The notes beneath the pieces were generated by a model. The model was not told the DNA's origin. It made no database searches and worked only from the letters and a program-made list of their open reading frames with translations. This document shows, piece after piece, positions 28,316 through 40,440 of a stretch of DNA of 64,000 nucleotides (within the stretch, counting starts at the first letter, position 1; each line of letters starts with the position of its first letter). The stretch lies in NCBI GenBank assembly GCA_963781065.1, contig CAWAET010000002.1:1-64000 (forward strand), given 5' to 3'. The stretch comes from CALZJC01 sp963781065. Its GTDB lineage: Bacteria; Acidobacteriota; Thermoanaerobaculia; Multivoradales; JAHEKO01. Both the position numbers and the translations under genes were made by a program.

Positions 28316-30287
28316 CTAGGCCTGGCGCGTGGTCAGGCGCCAGAAGAGCCCGGCCAGGCCGAGAAAGAGCAGCAGCGAGAGCCACGGGCCGGCAGCGCCG
28401 GCCCACTCGGTGCCGATGCCGTCCGGCGGCCGGCCCAGCACATAGGCCACCAGGGCAATGCCGACCCCCAGCAGGCCCTCGCCGCCGACCAGGCCGGAGC
28501 CGAACAGGACCCCCTGCTCGCGCCGCTCCGAGCGCTCGTCCTCGTCGCCGGCGCGTCGCTCGGCGTACCACCGCACGGCGCCGCCGAGAAACACCGGCAC
28601 CATGGTCGAGACCGGCAGATAGACGCCCACCGCGAACGGCAGGCTGGGGATGCGGAGAAGCTCACAGACCAGGGCGATGCCGACGCCGATCGCCACCAGC
28701 CCCCACGGCAGCGAGCTCTGCAGCACGCCCTCGATCACCAGCTTCATCAGCGTCGCCTGGGGCGCCGGCAGCTCCTCGGTGCCAAAGCCGTAGGACTGGT
28801 CGAGCAGCAGCACCGCCATGCAGACGAAGGTCGCCGAGGTCAGCACGCCGATCAGCTCGCCGGTCTGCTGGCGGGCCGGGGTGGCGCCGAGCAGGAAGCC
28901 GGTCTTGAGGTCCTGCGAGGTGTCGCCGGCGATCGAGGCGGCGATCGCCACCACACAGCCGACGGTCAGCGCCGCCACCTTGCCGACGTCGCCGGTCCAG
29001 CCGAGGGCCAGGAAGATCCCCGAGGTGGCCAGCAGCGTGGCGATGGTCATGCCGCTGGTCGGGTTGGAGGTGACCCCGACGAGGCCGACGATGCGCGACG
29101 AGACGGTGACGAAGAAGAAGGCCGCCACCGCCACCAGGACCGCGGCCACGATCCGCCCGCTCAGGTTCGGCAGGCTGGAGAAGATCTGCGGCACCAGCGC
29201 CAGCACCAGCACCAGCAGCGACCACGCCGCCGCCGATCCAGGACAGCGGCAGATCGCGATCGGTGCGCTCCTCGACGCCGCCGCCGCCGCCGAGGCGAGC
29301 CCGCAGCTGCCGGGCGCCGACCTTGAAGCTCTCGATCATCGTCGGGATGGAGCGGATCAGGGTGACCAGCCCGCCGGTGGCCACCGCCCCGGCGCCGATG
29401 TAGCGCACGTAGCGGGTCCACAGCCTGGAGGGCTCCATGTCGGCGATCAGCTGGACGGTCTCGGGATACAGCGGCGCCGTCTGCCCCTCGCCCCACCAGG
29501 CCAGCACGGGGATGATCACCAGCCACGACAGCAGCCCGCCGCCGACCATGATGGCGGCGATCCGCGGCCCGAGGATGAAGCCGACGCCGAACAGCGCCGC
29601 CGAGTTCTCGAGCCCCAGCTCGGCCTTGCGGATGAACGGCACCCGGGCGTGCAGGCCGTCCGGCAGCACCTTGAGCCAGCCGAGCAGGAACTTGAACAGC
29701 GCCCCCACCGCCAGCCCGCGAAAGACGTTGCGCGCCTTGGCGCCGCCGATCTCGCTCGCCACCAGCACCTCGGCGCAGGCGGTGCCCTCGGGGTACGGCA
29801 GCCGGCCGTGCTCGCCCTGGATCAGGAAGCGCCTGAGCGGCACCATGAACAGCACGCCCAGCAGGCCGCCGCACATCGCCAGCAGGGTCATCTGCAGCAG
29901 CCCCGGCGCCAGCCCCCAGAGGAAGAGCGCCGGCAGGGTGAAGATGACGCCGCTGGCGACCGAGCTCGAGGCCGAGCCGACGGTCTGCGAGGTGTTGGCC
30001 TCGAGCAGGCTGCTGCCGACGCCCATGCCCTTCAGGGCGCGGAAGACGGCGACCGTCATCACCGCCACCGGGATCGAGGTCGAGATGGTCAGCCCCACCC
30101 GCAGCCCGAGATAGGCGTTGGCGAAGCCGAACAGGATGCCGAACAGGATGCCGGCGCAGACCGCCTTGAGGGTGAATTCGGCCGGGCTGTCGCTCGCCGG
30201 CACGAAGGGCCGGTAGCTCTCGCCGGGTGGGATCGGCTCGTACGCCTGCCGGCTGAGCCCCTGGGGTGCGCCGCTGGTCTCGCTCAT
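28316..30287 (-). CDS. OPT-family oligopeptide transporter, one frameshift
   Basis: About 656 residues after removal of one base near 29220. It is an inner-membrane peptide or metal-chelate importer of the OPT/YSL superfamily with about 14 hydrophobic segments. Family signatures include GILFGILFGFANAYLGLRVG, NTSQTVGSASSSVASGVIFT, YPEGTACAEVLVA (the conserved PEG-x-A-CAEVL block) and AGDTSQDLKTGFLLGATPAR. The ATG at 30287 gives an N-terminal cytoplasmic arm ending in SPAEFTLKAV. The shift falls inside a Leu/Val-rich helix and the sequence reads normally on both sides, so the gene is probably intact. Confidence 0.85.
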
Positions 30288-30303
30288 GGAAGCCGGAATG
30301 CTA

Positions 30304-32862
30304 CTACGGATCGAACGGGCCGCCGCCAGGGCCGCCGCCCGAGCCGCGGCTGCAGGCGCCGAGGTCCGGCGCCCCGGCCCAGCTACCGATCGGCGAGCCC
30401 GGCGGCGCCGGCGGGGCGGCCGGCGGCGCCGCCCCGGACACCCCGGGCCGCTCCAGGTGACGACGGATCCGGGCGCCCAGCGCCCGCCGGACGCTGGCCT
30501 CGGGGGCCCTCGGGTCGGCGCCTTCGAGGCGCTCGGCAAGCCGCCCCAGCTGCCATTCGGCGAGCGCCCGAACGGCACCGCTCGGCGCCTGCTGGGCGAG
30601 GCCGATCAGCCGGGAGACCACGACTTCCTGGACGGCGGCGCGAATCCCGGCGCGCCGGGCGCTCTCGCCAGGCGGCTGGGCGAAGACCGTCTCCGCGAGG
30701 CGGGTGAGGACGGTCTCGAAGCCCGGCAGCTCCGGCGCGCGCCGCCGCTGATCCACCAGCCGTGCCGCCCGCTCGGGCTGGAGCAGGGCCGCCACGGTGA
30801 GCTCCGCGGCGGTGGCCGCGGCGCCCAGGGCGTCGAAGATCGGCGCGGTGCGATGCTCGAACAGCTCGCGGTTGGGCTCGTAGCCGGTCGGCCGCGGCAG
30901 CAGCAGGGCCAGGACCTCCTCGCGGATGTCCAGCTCGCCCGGGTCGAGGGTGGCGAGCAGCCCCGCGAGCGCCCGCGACTGCGCCGCGGCCGGCAGCGCC
31001 CGCGCCGGGGGCTGGCCGTCGCCGTTGACGGCGTAGCGGTAGTCCACCCCGCCGAGCACCTTGGCCGCCGCCGCCAGCTGGTAGCGGTGGCGCAGGTAGA
31101 CCGTGGCGAAGATCTCCTGCAGCAGGGCCAGCGGACGGCCCGCGGCCAGGTTGGCGGCGCCGAACCGCGCCAACGCCAGCCGCCGGACCCGCATCTCGTG
31201 CTCGAGCTGCGCCACCGGGTCGTCGCCGTTGTCCCACAGGCTGGCCGCCGGTTGCGCGGCGCCGTCCGGCCGCGCGTCCTCGTCGCTGAGAAAGAGCAGG
31301 CCGCGGTCGAAGCCGTCGCGCAGGATCGCCGCCAACCCATCCTCGCCCGCCTTCCCCGGCGGCACCTCGCTGTAGGCGTAGCGGATCGCCTGGACGTCCC
31401 ACTCCCCCACCCCGACGCCGTAGGCCTGGCCGAGGTCGAAGGAGCCGTCCTCGCGCAGCAGGACGAGCGGCGCCGGGTAGTCCATCACCGAGGCGCGCCC
31501 GCCGTAGGTGCTGGCGGCGAAGTTGTGGGCCAGCCCGAGGGCGTGGCCCACCTCGTGCGCGGCGAGCTGCCGGATGCGGGCCAGCGCCAACTCGACCGGG
31601 TCGTCGGGCCGTCCGGAGCCGGTGGCCCCGACCCCCAGCAGTCCCTCGAAGATCAGCCGATCCTGGCGCACCCGGAGCGAGCCCAGGTTGACGTGGCCCT
31701 TGAGCCGCTCGCCGGTCAGCGGGTCGACGACCCCCATCCCGTAGGACCAGCCGCGGGTCGAGCGGTGGACCCACTGGATCACGTTGTAGCGCGCGTCCAG
31801 CGGGTGGACGTCCGCCGGCAGGATCTCGACCCGGAAGCCGTCGCTGAAGCCGGCCGCCGCGAAGGCCGGCGCCCACCAGCCGGCGCCCTCGAGCACGGCC
31901 GAGCGCACGGGCTCGGGGATGGCCGGATCGACGTAGTAGACGATCGGCTCGCGGGCGGTCGAGACCGCCGCCGCGGGATCGGTCTTGGCGAGGCGGTGGC
32001 GGACGATCCAGCGGCGCTCGATCGACTCGTCGAGCGGCGCCGCGTAGTCGGAGAAGCCGACCGCGAAGGAGCCGGCGCGCGGGTCGAAGGGGCGCGGGCG
32101 GTAGTCGCCGTCCGGCACCCGCAGCAGCGAATGGCGCTGGCGCAGGGTCACCGCGTCGCCGCTCGCCGCGGTGGCCCGGACCAGCGGCCCCGGAGCGTCG
32201 CTGACGTAGGTCAGCAGGGCCTCCAGCTCGAGGTTGGCGGGGAAGGCCAGACAGGCCTCGAGATCGACCACGCTGCGCTCGGGGTCGAGCCGGAACTCGC
32301 CCTGATCCGCCGCCGCCAGGGCCGCCGGCACGCCGTGGACGTCGCGCAGCAGGAACGGCGTCAGGTCGACCAGACCGCGGCCGTCGGCGTCGCGGCTCTC
32401 GATCGGCCCGGCCCAGAGGATCGAGGTGGCGAACGACTCGGCGGTGGCGCGGCGCTCGGCCTCTGCGGCGTCGAGGGCCCGGAAGCCGAGGTTGCGCTCC
32501 TCCACCAGCAGCTTGCCGCCGAGGCGCCGCAGCAGCACCCGCCGGCTGCGGCCGAGCTGTCCCCGATCCAGGCCCACCGGGTTCGAGCCCAGACCGGTGA
32601 CCAGCGCCTCGACGTAGAGGTACTCGCCGATGAGCCCGTCGGCGGCGGGCGGCACCTCGAGCCAGATGCCGCCCGCCTCCGCGTCGACCCAGAGGGTCAG
32701 CAGGCCGCGGCGGGGCGCCATCTCGGCGGTGCGCTCGGCAAAGCCCGCCTCTTCGACCGCCGGACCGTCCGTGGCGGCCCCGGCTGCGGCGAGCGGAGGC
32801 GCGCCCAGCAGGGACGTGGCGAGCAACGCCGGGGCGAGCCAGTTGGTGGTGGTTCTATTCAT
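30304..32862 (-). CDS. Secreted zinc metalloprotease (DUF4953/DUF5117 type)
   Basis: 852 residues from the ATG at 32862, which overlaps the kinase stop by eight bases. A signal peptide (LAPALLATSLLGAPPLAAAG) leads to a DUF5117-like beta domain (about 60-330), then a metzincin-like catalytic domain with the zinc site AAHEVGHALGLAHNFAAS (HExxHxxGxxH-like) and VMDYP as the Met-turn equivalent. A helical C-terminal half follows, ending in a Gly/Pro-rich tail. Related proteins are TonB-era envelope proteases of Bacteroidota and Acidobacteriota. Translational coupling to a membrane kinase suggests joint regulation. Confidence 0.85.
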   Translation of the reverse strand: MNRTTTNWLAPALLATSLLGAPPLAAAGAATDGPAVEEAGFAERTAEMAPRRGLLTLWVDAEAGGIWLEVPPAADGLIGEYLYVEALVTGLGSNPVGLDRGQLGRSRRVLLRRLGGKLLVEERNLGFRALDAAEAERRATAESFATSILWAGPIESRDADGRGLVDLTPFLLRDVHGVPAALAAADQGEFRLDPERSVVDLEACLAFPANLELEALLTYVSDAPGPLVRATAASGDAVTLRQRHSLLRVPDGDYRPRPFDPRAGSFAVGFSDYAAPLDESIERRWIVRHRLAKTDPAAAVSTAREPIVYYVDPAIPEPVRSAVLEGAGWWAPAFAAAGFSDGFRVEILPADVHPLDARYNVIQWVHRSTRGWSYGMGVVDPLTGERLKGHVNLGSLRVRQDRLIFEGLLGVGATGSGRPDDPVELALARIRQLAAHEVGHALGLAHNFAASTYGGRASVMDYPAPLVLLREDGSFDLGQAYGVGVGEWDVQAIRYAYSEVPPGKAGEDGLAAILRDGFDRGLLFLSDEDARPDGAAQPAASLWDNGDDPVAQLEHEMRVRRLALARFGAANLAAGRPLALLQEIFATVYLRHRYQLAAAAKVLGGVDYRYAVNGDGQPPARALPAAAQSRALAGLLATLDPGELDIREEVLALLLPRPTGYEPNRELFEHRTAPIFDALGAAATAAELTVAALLQPERAARLVDQRRRAPELPGFETVLTRLAETVFAQPPGESARRAGIRAAVQEVVVSRLIGLAQQAPSGAVRALAEWQLGRLAERLEGADPRAPEASVRRALGARIRRHLERPGVSGAAPPAAPPAPPGSPIGSWAGAPDLGACSRGSGGGPGGGPFDP

Positions 32863-35800
32863 CGGCCGGTGCCTCCGGTGGCGGAGCGTACCCCGCCGCC
32901 ACCGGGGCCGCGGCCGTCGCGGTCGCCGGGCCGGGCTCCCGCTGCGGGCCGCCGCCGCCGAGGGGCAGCCGAATCGCCACCTCCAGGCCGCCGCCCGCGC
33001 GGTTGCGGGCCCGCATGGTGCCGCCGTGGGATTCGGCGATCCGCCGGGCGATCGGCAGGCCGAGGCCGGTGCCGGTGTCGTGGGTCGAGAAGTAGGGATC
33101 GAAGATCTTGCCCAACAGGGCGGGATCGACACCGGGGCCGCGGTCGGCGACCCGGATCACCGCCTCGTCGGCCTCGGTCTCGAGCGTCACCTCGACCGGC
33201 GCCCCGTCGGGGCTCACCCGCAGGGCGTTCTCGATCAGGTTGCGCACCGCGCGGCCCAGCAGCCGGACGTCGATGGCGAGCCACAGCGGCGCCTCCGGGC
33301 CTTGCCAGCGCACCCCCGCCGCGCCGCGCGGCGCGCTCTCGTAGGCCGCCACCACCTCGGCCACGGTGGCGGCCAGGTCCGCTTCGCTGCGCTCGATGCG
33401 GGGGATCTTGCTGTAGGTCGAGAACTCCATGGCGATCACCCGCAGCTCCTCGACCTGCTGCAGGATGTTGGCGGTGCAGCGCTCGAGGACCCCTTCGAAC
33501 TGCTCCGGCTCCTCGCGCCACACCTGCCGCATGTGCTCGGCCGACAGGCGGATCGGCGTCAGCGGGTTCTTGATCTCGTGGGCGATGATGCGCGCCATCT
33601 CGGCCCAGGCCTCGAGCCGCTGCACCCGCAGCACCTCGGTGACGTCCTCGACCACCAGCAGCGCCGCCGGCTCGCCGCGGCCCGGCAACGGCGCCCAGAC
33701 CAGCGACCACTCGCGGGGCTGGTCGTCGTCGCCGGGCAGGCGGATTGTCCGCTGCCGCGGCTCGTCGCCGGAGGAGGCGGCGAAGCGGTGGACCGCCGCC
33801 AGACCGCTCGCGTCCGAGTCCGCGCCGCCGATCGGCTCGCCGACTCGCGCGCCCAGCAGCTCGCGGGCGACACGGTTGTGCAGCACCACCCGCCGCTCGG
33901 CGTCGAGCGAGACGACCGCGGCGTTGATGTTCTCGACCATCAGCTCGATGACCTTCTTCTCCCGGGTCAGCCGCCGCCGCCCCTCGGCGATGCGGCCGGC
34001 CATCCGGTCGATCGCCCGGGCCAGCGTGGCGAGCTCCTCGTCGGCCGGCTGGAAGGCCAGCGACGCGGCGCCCTCGGCGATGTCCTGGGTACCGCGGACG
34101 ATCCGCATCAGGGGCTCGCTGAAGCCCCGCCCCAGACGGACGCCGACGGCCGCCATCAACAGGATCAGGCCGCTGGTGACCAGCACCGCGCGGCGGCGCA
34201 GCGCGGCGATCTCGCCCGCCACCTCCTCCTGCTGCGCCAGCAGCGGCACCGAGACGAACAGCCGCGCGCGGTCGAGCGCCACCCCCGGCACCTCGAGCGG
34301 CCCGTAGAGCTCGAGGTAGTCGGTGCCGCCCACCCGGTTGCGCCGGCTGGCCCGCTCGCGCGAGCGCAGCAGCAGCCGGGCGTAGATCTCGCCCGGGATC
34401 CGCCGCGGCAGGAAGCCGGCGGTGAACAGCTCCGGCTTGCTCGAGACGTAGACCGTGCTGCCCCAGTACAGGTTGACGTCCTGGCGGATGACGCCGGCCA
34501 GCCAGGCCAGCAGCTCGTTGTCGAGCTGGGTATCGATGACGAAGCCGGTCTCGAGGCTCAACACGTACTCGCCCAGCACCCGCTGTGCCGACTCGAGCGC
34601 GGCCTCGCCGGCGACGCGCTGATCGCGCTGCAGCCGCTCGCTCATGAAGCGGACGAAGACGGCGTTGAGCAGCAGCACCGGCGCCAGCAGCAGCAGCCCG
34701 TAGACCGCCAGCATCCGTCGCGAGTAGGAGCGCGACGCCGAGCGCAGCGCCGGAGCCAGCCAGCGCCCGCCGCCGGCCAGCGCCGCCAGCAGCAGGGCGA
34801 GACCCAGCACTCCGAGGACGCTCAGGCAGTTCACCCCGACCCGTTCCAGCGCCCGTCCGGGGTGCAGGTGCGGCAGCACCAGGGCGCGCACACCCTCGGT
34901 CCCCTTGGCGGTGTAGATGGTCGCCGCGCCCGCCGGCGTCGCCACCTCGCCACGGCCGCCGGCCAGAAGCTCTTCGCCGAGTCGGGGCCCCTCTCCCCAC
35001 GCGGTATAGGTCGGCAGCCCGTCCTCGCCAAACAGGGCGAAGCTGGCCGGCGCCGCCAGCTCCTCCGCCGGCGGCCTGAGGAACGGCCCGTCGCGCAGCA
35101 GGCGGGCCGCCAGGTCCTCGAGCGGCAACGCCTCCAGCCGGAAGCCGGGCCGCGGCTCGAGCCAGTAACGGGCCACGCCCCAGCGGCGGCCGGCGCGGTT
35201 GAGCTCGACGCTGCCCGACTCGCGGATGTCGTCCCAGATCGGCAGTGCCGGCTCGGGCTGGCGCAGCGGCGAGTCGTCCGGGCGCCCGGCCTCGGTCAGC
35301 GGCAGGCCGAAAGCGAAGCGCGAGATGGCGCCCTGCTCGGGCACCACGGCCAGGGCCGACAGGACGCCCCGCACCGCCAGTGGCGAGTGGTGCCACAGCT
35401 CGTAGGCGAGGTCTTGGCGGTCGAGCAGGTCGGGGTCCTGCAGGGCCACCCGCTCGAGATCGACCCGGGAGAGGTACTCGCGCACCTCGCCCGAAAGCTC
35501 CTTGAGCTCGGCGTTCGTCGGCAGCGACAGCCGCGGCAGGACCGTCCCTTCGAGGTGACGCTTCAGGCCCACCCTGTACGCCAGCTCCCAGCCCCCGGCC
35601 CCGATCAGCGCCGCGCAGAGGGTCAGCACCCCCAGGGTCGCCGCGCCTCCCCGCCGGCCCGCCGCCCAGCGGCCGGCCGCGGCGGCTCCGGCGAGCAGCA
35701 GCACCCCTCCCGCCAGCGGCAGATCATGCGCCGCCGCCGCCGCCAGCAGCAACGCGGCCGCCCACCAGGCCCAGCGGGTGCCCCGCCCCGTGGCGCCGGC

Positions 35801-37099
35801 GCCGCCGAGTCCGCGGGCCAGCAGCCCGAAGACGAGCGCGGCCAGCGCCAGGCGCAGGGCCAGGGGACCCGCGCCGGAGATCAGGCTTTCGCCCAGGTCG
35901 AGCGGTTCGCCGCGCAACTGCAGGGCCAGGGCGATCCCCAGTGCAGCGGCGGCCGCCGCCAGACCCCAGGCCGTGCCCCTCAGCCGGCCCCCGCCCTCTG
36001 ACCGCGCCGCCGCGTCGCGCCACGAAAGGCCGGCCCAGGCGAGGGCCGCGACCAGCCCCGCGGCGCGGACCGGCCCGGCGCCAAGGGCAACGGCCAAGGC
36101 GAACAAGGCCAACCCGACCTGCGGCCGGAGCCAGCGCCCGAGGTCCAGGGCGCCGACCGATGGAGCCCGCGCCGCCGCCAGCAGCAACCCCAGAGCGATA
36201 GCCAGCATGGCGCCCCGCCGGGCGAGATCGGCGGCCGGCGAGGCGACCGCTCGGCCCCCGGGATCTTCGATCAGCAGGCTGGGAGCGTCCGCCAGCGGGA
36301 CCGTGAGCAGGCCAGGCCGCGCGCCGGCGCCGGCCGGCGCCAGAGTCCAGCGCAACGGCTGCCCGCCCTGTCCCACCCCGCCGAACGGCAGCCGGTCGGT
36401 CGACAGGCTGCGGCCGGCGACCAGCCGCCACGGCCGCGACCCGGTACTCGGCGACCCCGTACTTGGCGGCCCGGTACTTGGCGGCCCAGTACTTGGCGGC
36501 CCAGTACTTGGCGGCGCAGTGCCCAGCGTCCCGCTGCCCAGCGGCACGCCGCGAAACAGCGTGACGGCGCTGAAGCCGGCGATGTGGCTGCGCGGCCCGC
36601 GCGCCAGGTCCGGCTCGCGCGGCTCGTGCAGCAGGCCGGGGCCGGCCCACGCCCTGGCGGCGCCGTTGGGGTCGGTCAGCAGCAGGGTCGACTCGTCGTC
36701 GTCGGTCCGCTCCAGGACGCGGGCGAGGGACTCGAAGGCCTCGAGCCGGCCGGCATCGTCGTCGGTCGGCGCTTCGAGCTCGGCCGCCGCGGTCTCGGCC
36801 AGCTGGTCGAGTTGATGCCAGAGCTCGGAGTAGCCCCGCTGGCCTCTCTCGACCAGCCGTTCCGCCGCCCCCTCGGCGCCGGGGCGCAGGACGAGCTCGG
36901 CCGCCAGCAGGCCCAGGGCGGCCAGCACCGCCGCGCCGACGGGCAGCAGCTCGCGCCGCTGCGGGCGGGTCGCCAGCCAGGCCAGCGCCAGCAGCGTCAA
37001 CAGCGCCAGCGCCGCCCAGCGGCCCGGTGCCAGGGTGGCCGCGGCGAGCGCGGCGAGCAGCCACGAGCGGGCGGCGGGGTTGGCGGTGAAGGTGCCCAT
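32855..37099 (-). CDS. Very large NtrY-like membrane histidine kinase
   Basis: 1414 residues, about twice the length of ordinary NtrY. The first 830 residues hold two clusters of membrane helices (about 10-70 and 295-500) and two probable periplasmic regions. Then comes a classical module: periplasmic loop, HAMP (FSEPLMRIVRGTQDIAEGA), PAS (VENINAAVVSLDAERRVVLH), HisKA with the phospho-acceptor in RIIAHEIKNPLTPIRLSAEH, and HATPase with the N box LIENALRVSPDGAP, G1 VADRGPGVDP and G2 GTGLGLPIARR. The H box matches NtrY/AtoS kinases. No response regulator is adjacent. A 15-base tandem repeat (36443-36517) encodes PPSTG repeats in the first periplasmic loop. The frame is intact over 4.2 kb. Confidence 0.88.
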   Translation of the reverse strand: MGTFTANPAARSWLLAALAAATLAPGRWAALALLTLLALAWLATRPQRRELLPVGAAVLAALGLLAAELVLRPGAEGAAERLVERGQRGYSELWHQLDQLAETAAAELEAPTDDDAGRLEAFESLARVLERTDDDESTLLLTDPNGAARAWAGPGLLHEPREPDLARGPRSHIAGFSAVTLFRGVPLGSGTLGTAPPSTGPPSTGPPSTGPPSTGSPSTGSRPWRLVAGRSLSTDRLPFGGVGQGGQPLRWTLAPAGAGARPGLLTVPLADAPSLLIEDPGGRAVASPAADLARRGAMLAIALGLLLAAARAPSVGALDLGRWLRPQVGLALFALAVALGAGPVRAAGLVAALAWAGLSWRDAAARSEGGGRLRGTAWGLAAAAAALGIALALQLRGEPLDLGESLISGAGPLALRLALAALVFGLLARGLGGAGATGRGTRWAWWAAALLLAAAAAHDLPLAGGVLLLAGAAAAGRWAAGRRGGAATLGVLTLCAALIGAGGWELAYRVGLKRHLEGTVLPRLSLPTNAELKELSGEVREYLSRVDLERVALQDPDLLDRQDLAYELWHHSPLAVRGVLSALAVVPEQGAISRFAFGLPLTEAGRPDDSPLRQPEPALPIWDDIRESGSVELNRAGRRWGVARYWLEPRPGFRLEALPLEDLAARLLRDGPFLRPPAEELAAPASFALFGEDGLPTYTAWGEGPRLGEELLAGGRGEVATPAGAATIYTAKGTEGVRALVLPHLHPGRALERVGVNCLSVLGVLGLALLLAALAGGGRWLAPALRSASRSYSRRMLAVYGLLLLAPVLLLNAVFVRFMSERLQRDQRVAGEAALESAQRVLGEYVLSLETGFVIDTQLDNELLAWLAGVIRQDVNLYWGSTVYVSSKPELFTAGFLPRRIPGEIYARLLLRSRERASRRNRVGGTDYLELYGPLEVPGVALDRARLFVSVPLLAQQEEVAGEIAALRRRAVLVTSGLILLMAAVGVRLGRGFSEPLMRIVRGTQDIAEGAASLAFQPADEELATLARAIDRMAGRIAEGRRRLTREKKVIELMVENINAAVVSLDAERRVVLHNRVARELLGARVGEPIGGADSDASGLAAVHRFAASSGDEPRQRTIRLPGDDDQPREWSLVWAPLPGRGEPAALLVVEDVTEVLRVQRLEAWAEMARIIAHEIKNPLTPIRLSAEHMRQVWREEPEQFEGVLERCTANILQQVEELRVIAMEFSTYSKIPRIERSEADLAATVAEVVAAYESAPRGAAGVRWQGPEAPLWLAIDVRLLGRAVRNLIENALRVSPDGAPVEVTLETEADEAVIRVADRGPGVDPALLGKIFDPYFSTHDTGTGLGLPIARRIAESHGGTMRARNRAGGGLEVAIRLPLGGGGPQREPGPATATAAAPVAAGYAPPPEAPADE
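36443..36517. repeat. 15-base tandem repeat (5 units)
   Basis: Five adjacent units of the type GTACTTGGCGGCCC plus one base, in frame within the giant kinase and encoding PPSTG. The outer unit is diverged (GTACTCGGCGACCC) and the inner ones are nearly identical. Such repeats change copy number by slippage and would only vary the length of a flexible periplasmic linker. Confidence 0.8.
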
Positions 37100-37154
37100 G
37101 ATCGCTCGCGCGCCCTTTCCCTGGCTCTCAGCGAGCCGGCATCGCCGCGGGGCC

Positions 37155-38829
<1,675 letters not shown>

Positions 38830-38835
38830 GCGCCC

Positions 38836-38841
38836 ATTCTA
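38836..38841 (-). promoter_or_regulatory. Probable hutU -10 box, leaderless
   Basis: TAGAAT on the minus strand ends six bases before the GTG start at 38829. No clear -35 box is seen at 16-18 bases, so activation by a regulator is possible. The geometry is the same as at the toxin-antitoxin promoters. Confidence 0.45.
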
Positions 38842-38914
38842 GTGGAGTGTCTCCGACTTGCCTTGCCGTATGGGCTAGCGGCGTAGCCGGCAAGGCGCGC
38901 TGACGCAGGCTGCT

Positions 38915-40429
38915 CTAGAGCAGGCCTTCGAGGTGGGGATCGACCTCGCCGGCCGCGAAACGGTCGGCCGCCTCGAGGTCGCCGGCCAGCGGCCGGTCCT
39001 CGCGCCAGGGCTCGACCCGCCGCCGCAGGGCGGCGTGCAGCGCCTCGAGCGGCACGCTGGTGCGCAGCGGCCGCAGCAGGTCGATGGCCCGCGCCGCGAC
39101 CACCAGCTCGATGGCGAGAATGCGGCGCAGCGCCGGCAGGCCCTGATGGAGCTTGAGCGCCGCGCCCATGCCCATCGAGACGTGGTCCTCCTTGCCGGCG
39201 GAGGTCGGGATCGAATCGACCGAGGCGGGATGGGCCAGCACCCTGAGCTCGCCGACCGCGCTGGCGGCCGTGACCTGGGCCATCATGAAGCCGGAGTCGA
39301 GCCCCGGATCCTCGGCGAGAAAGGGCGGCAGGCCGGAGAAGGAGGAGATGGTCAGCTTCTCCACCCGCCGCTCCGAGATCGAGCCGAGCTCGGCCACCCC
39401 GAGGGCCAGGATGTCGGCCGCCAGGGCGATCGGCTCGCCGTGGAAGTTGCCCCCCGAGAGGACGGCGCCGTCCTCGGCAAAGACCAGCGGGTTGTCGGTG
39501 ACCGAGTTCATCTCCACCGCCAGCCGCGACTCGGCGTCGGCGATCAGACCGCGCACCGCGCCGTGCACCTGCGGCATGCAGCGCACCGAGTAGGGGTCCT
39601 GCACCCGCGGATCGCCCACCCGGTGGGACTCGCGGATCTCGGAGCCCAGCAGCAGGCGCCACAGGTTGGCGGCGCTGTCGCGCTGGCCGGGGTACGGCCG
39701 CAGGGCGTGCAGGCGGGCATCGAAGGCGTCGTCCGAGCCGCGCAGCGCGTCGGTGGTCAGGGCCCCCGCCAGGTCGGCGAGACGGGCGAGGCGGGCGAGC
39801 TCGAGCACCGCCAGGGCCACCAGGGCGGTCATCGCCTGGGTGCCGTTGATCAGGGCGAGGCCCTCCTTCGCCTCGAGCCGCAGGGGCTCGAGCCCGGCGT
39901 CGGCCAGCGCTTCGGCGGCGGCCATCTCGCGGCCCCGCCAGAGCACCGTTCCTTCGCCGATCAGTGGCAGCGCGAGATGGGCGAGGGGCGCCAGGTCGCC
40001 GCTGGCGCCGACCGACCCATGGCTCGGCACCCGCGGCAGGATTCCCCTGCCGAGCAGCTCGAGCAGCCGTTCCACCAGCTCGACGCGCACCCCCGAGCGG
40101 CCGCGCGCCAGGGTGTTGGCGCGCAGCAGGAGCATGCCGCGGACCGCCGGCTCGCTGAGCGGCTCGCCCATGCCCGCGGCGTGGCTGTGCAGCAGCCGCC
40201 GCTGCAGCGTCAGCAGCTGATCGGGCTCGATGCGCACCGAGGCGAGGTCGCCGAACCCGGTGTTCACGCCGTAGACCGCCCGATCGGCCGGCAGGTCCAG
40301 CAGCGCCTGGCGCCCGGCGGCGATCTGCTCGCGCGCTCCCGGCGTCAGCCGGCAGGCCTCACCGCCGCCCGCCACCCGCCGGAACTGCTCGAGGGTCAGG
40401 CTGGCGCCGTCGAGCTCGATGGTCTTCAT
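38915..40429 (-). CDS. hutH: Histidine ammonia-lyase
   Basis: 504 residues from the ATG at 40429. It deaminates histidine to urocanate, the first step of the hut pathway. The cofactor MIO forms from the Ala-Ser-Gly in GSVGASGDLAPLAHLALPLI. Other signatures are YGVNTGFGDLA near residue 50, INGTQAMTA, QDPYSVRCMPQVHGAVR and SVTDNPLVF. The frame is intact. hutU follows 85 bases downstream with its own -10 box. No hutI, hutF or hutG is in this window, so the rest of the pathway lies elsewhere. Confidence 0.95.
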   Translation of the reverse strand: MKTIELDGASLTLEQFRRVAGGGEACRLTPGAREQIAAGRQALLDLPADRAVYGVNTGFGDLASVRIEPDQLLTLQRRLLHSHAAGMGEPLSEPAVRGMLLLRANTLARGRSGVRVELVERLLELLGRGILPRVPSHGSVGASGDLAPLAHLALPLIGEGTVLWRGREMAAAEALADAGLEPLRLEAKEGLALINGTQAMTALVALAVLELARLARLADLAGALTTDALRGSDDAFDARLHALRPYPGQRDSAANLWRLLLGSEIRESHRVGDPRVQDPYSVRCMPQVHGAVRGLIADAESRLAVEMNSVTDNPLVFAEDGAVLSGGNFHGEPIALAADILALGVAELGSISERRVEKLTISSFSGLPPFLAEDPGLDSGFMMAQVTAASAVGELRVLAHPASVDSIPTSAGKEDHVSMGMGAALKLHQGLPALRRILAIELVVAARAIDLLRPLRTSVPLEALHAALRRRVEPWREDRPLAGDLEAADRFAAGEVDPHLEGLL

Positions 40430-40440
40430 GACGCCCACCG

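Noticed and set aside
30286..36001. Two plus-strand open frames of more than 1000 codons opposite the protease and kinase genes
   Set aside because: Both are antisense shadows. The composition is Arg/Gln/His-rich and no family motif appears, while the minus-strand genes have full domain sets.
36443..36517. Possible CRISPR array
   Set aside because: The units are 15 bases, adjacent without spacers and in frame within a coding region. No cas genes are present.
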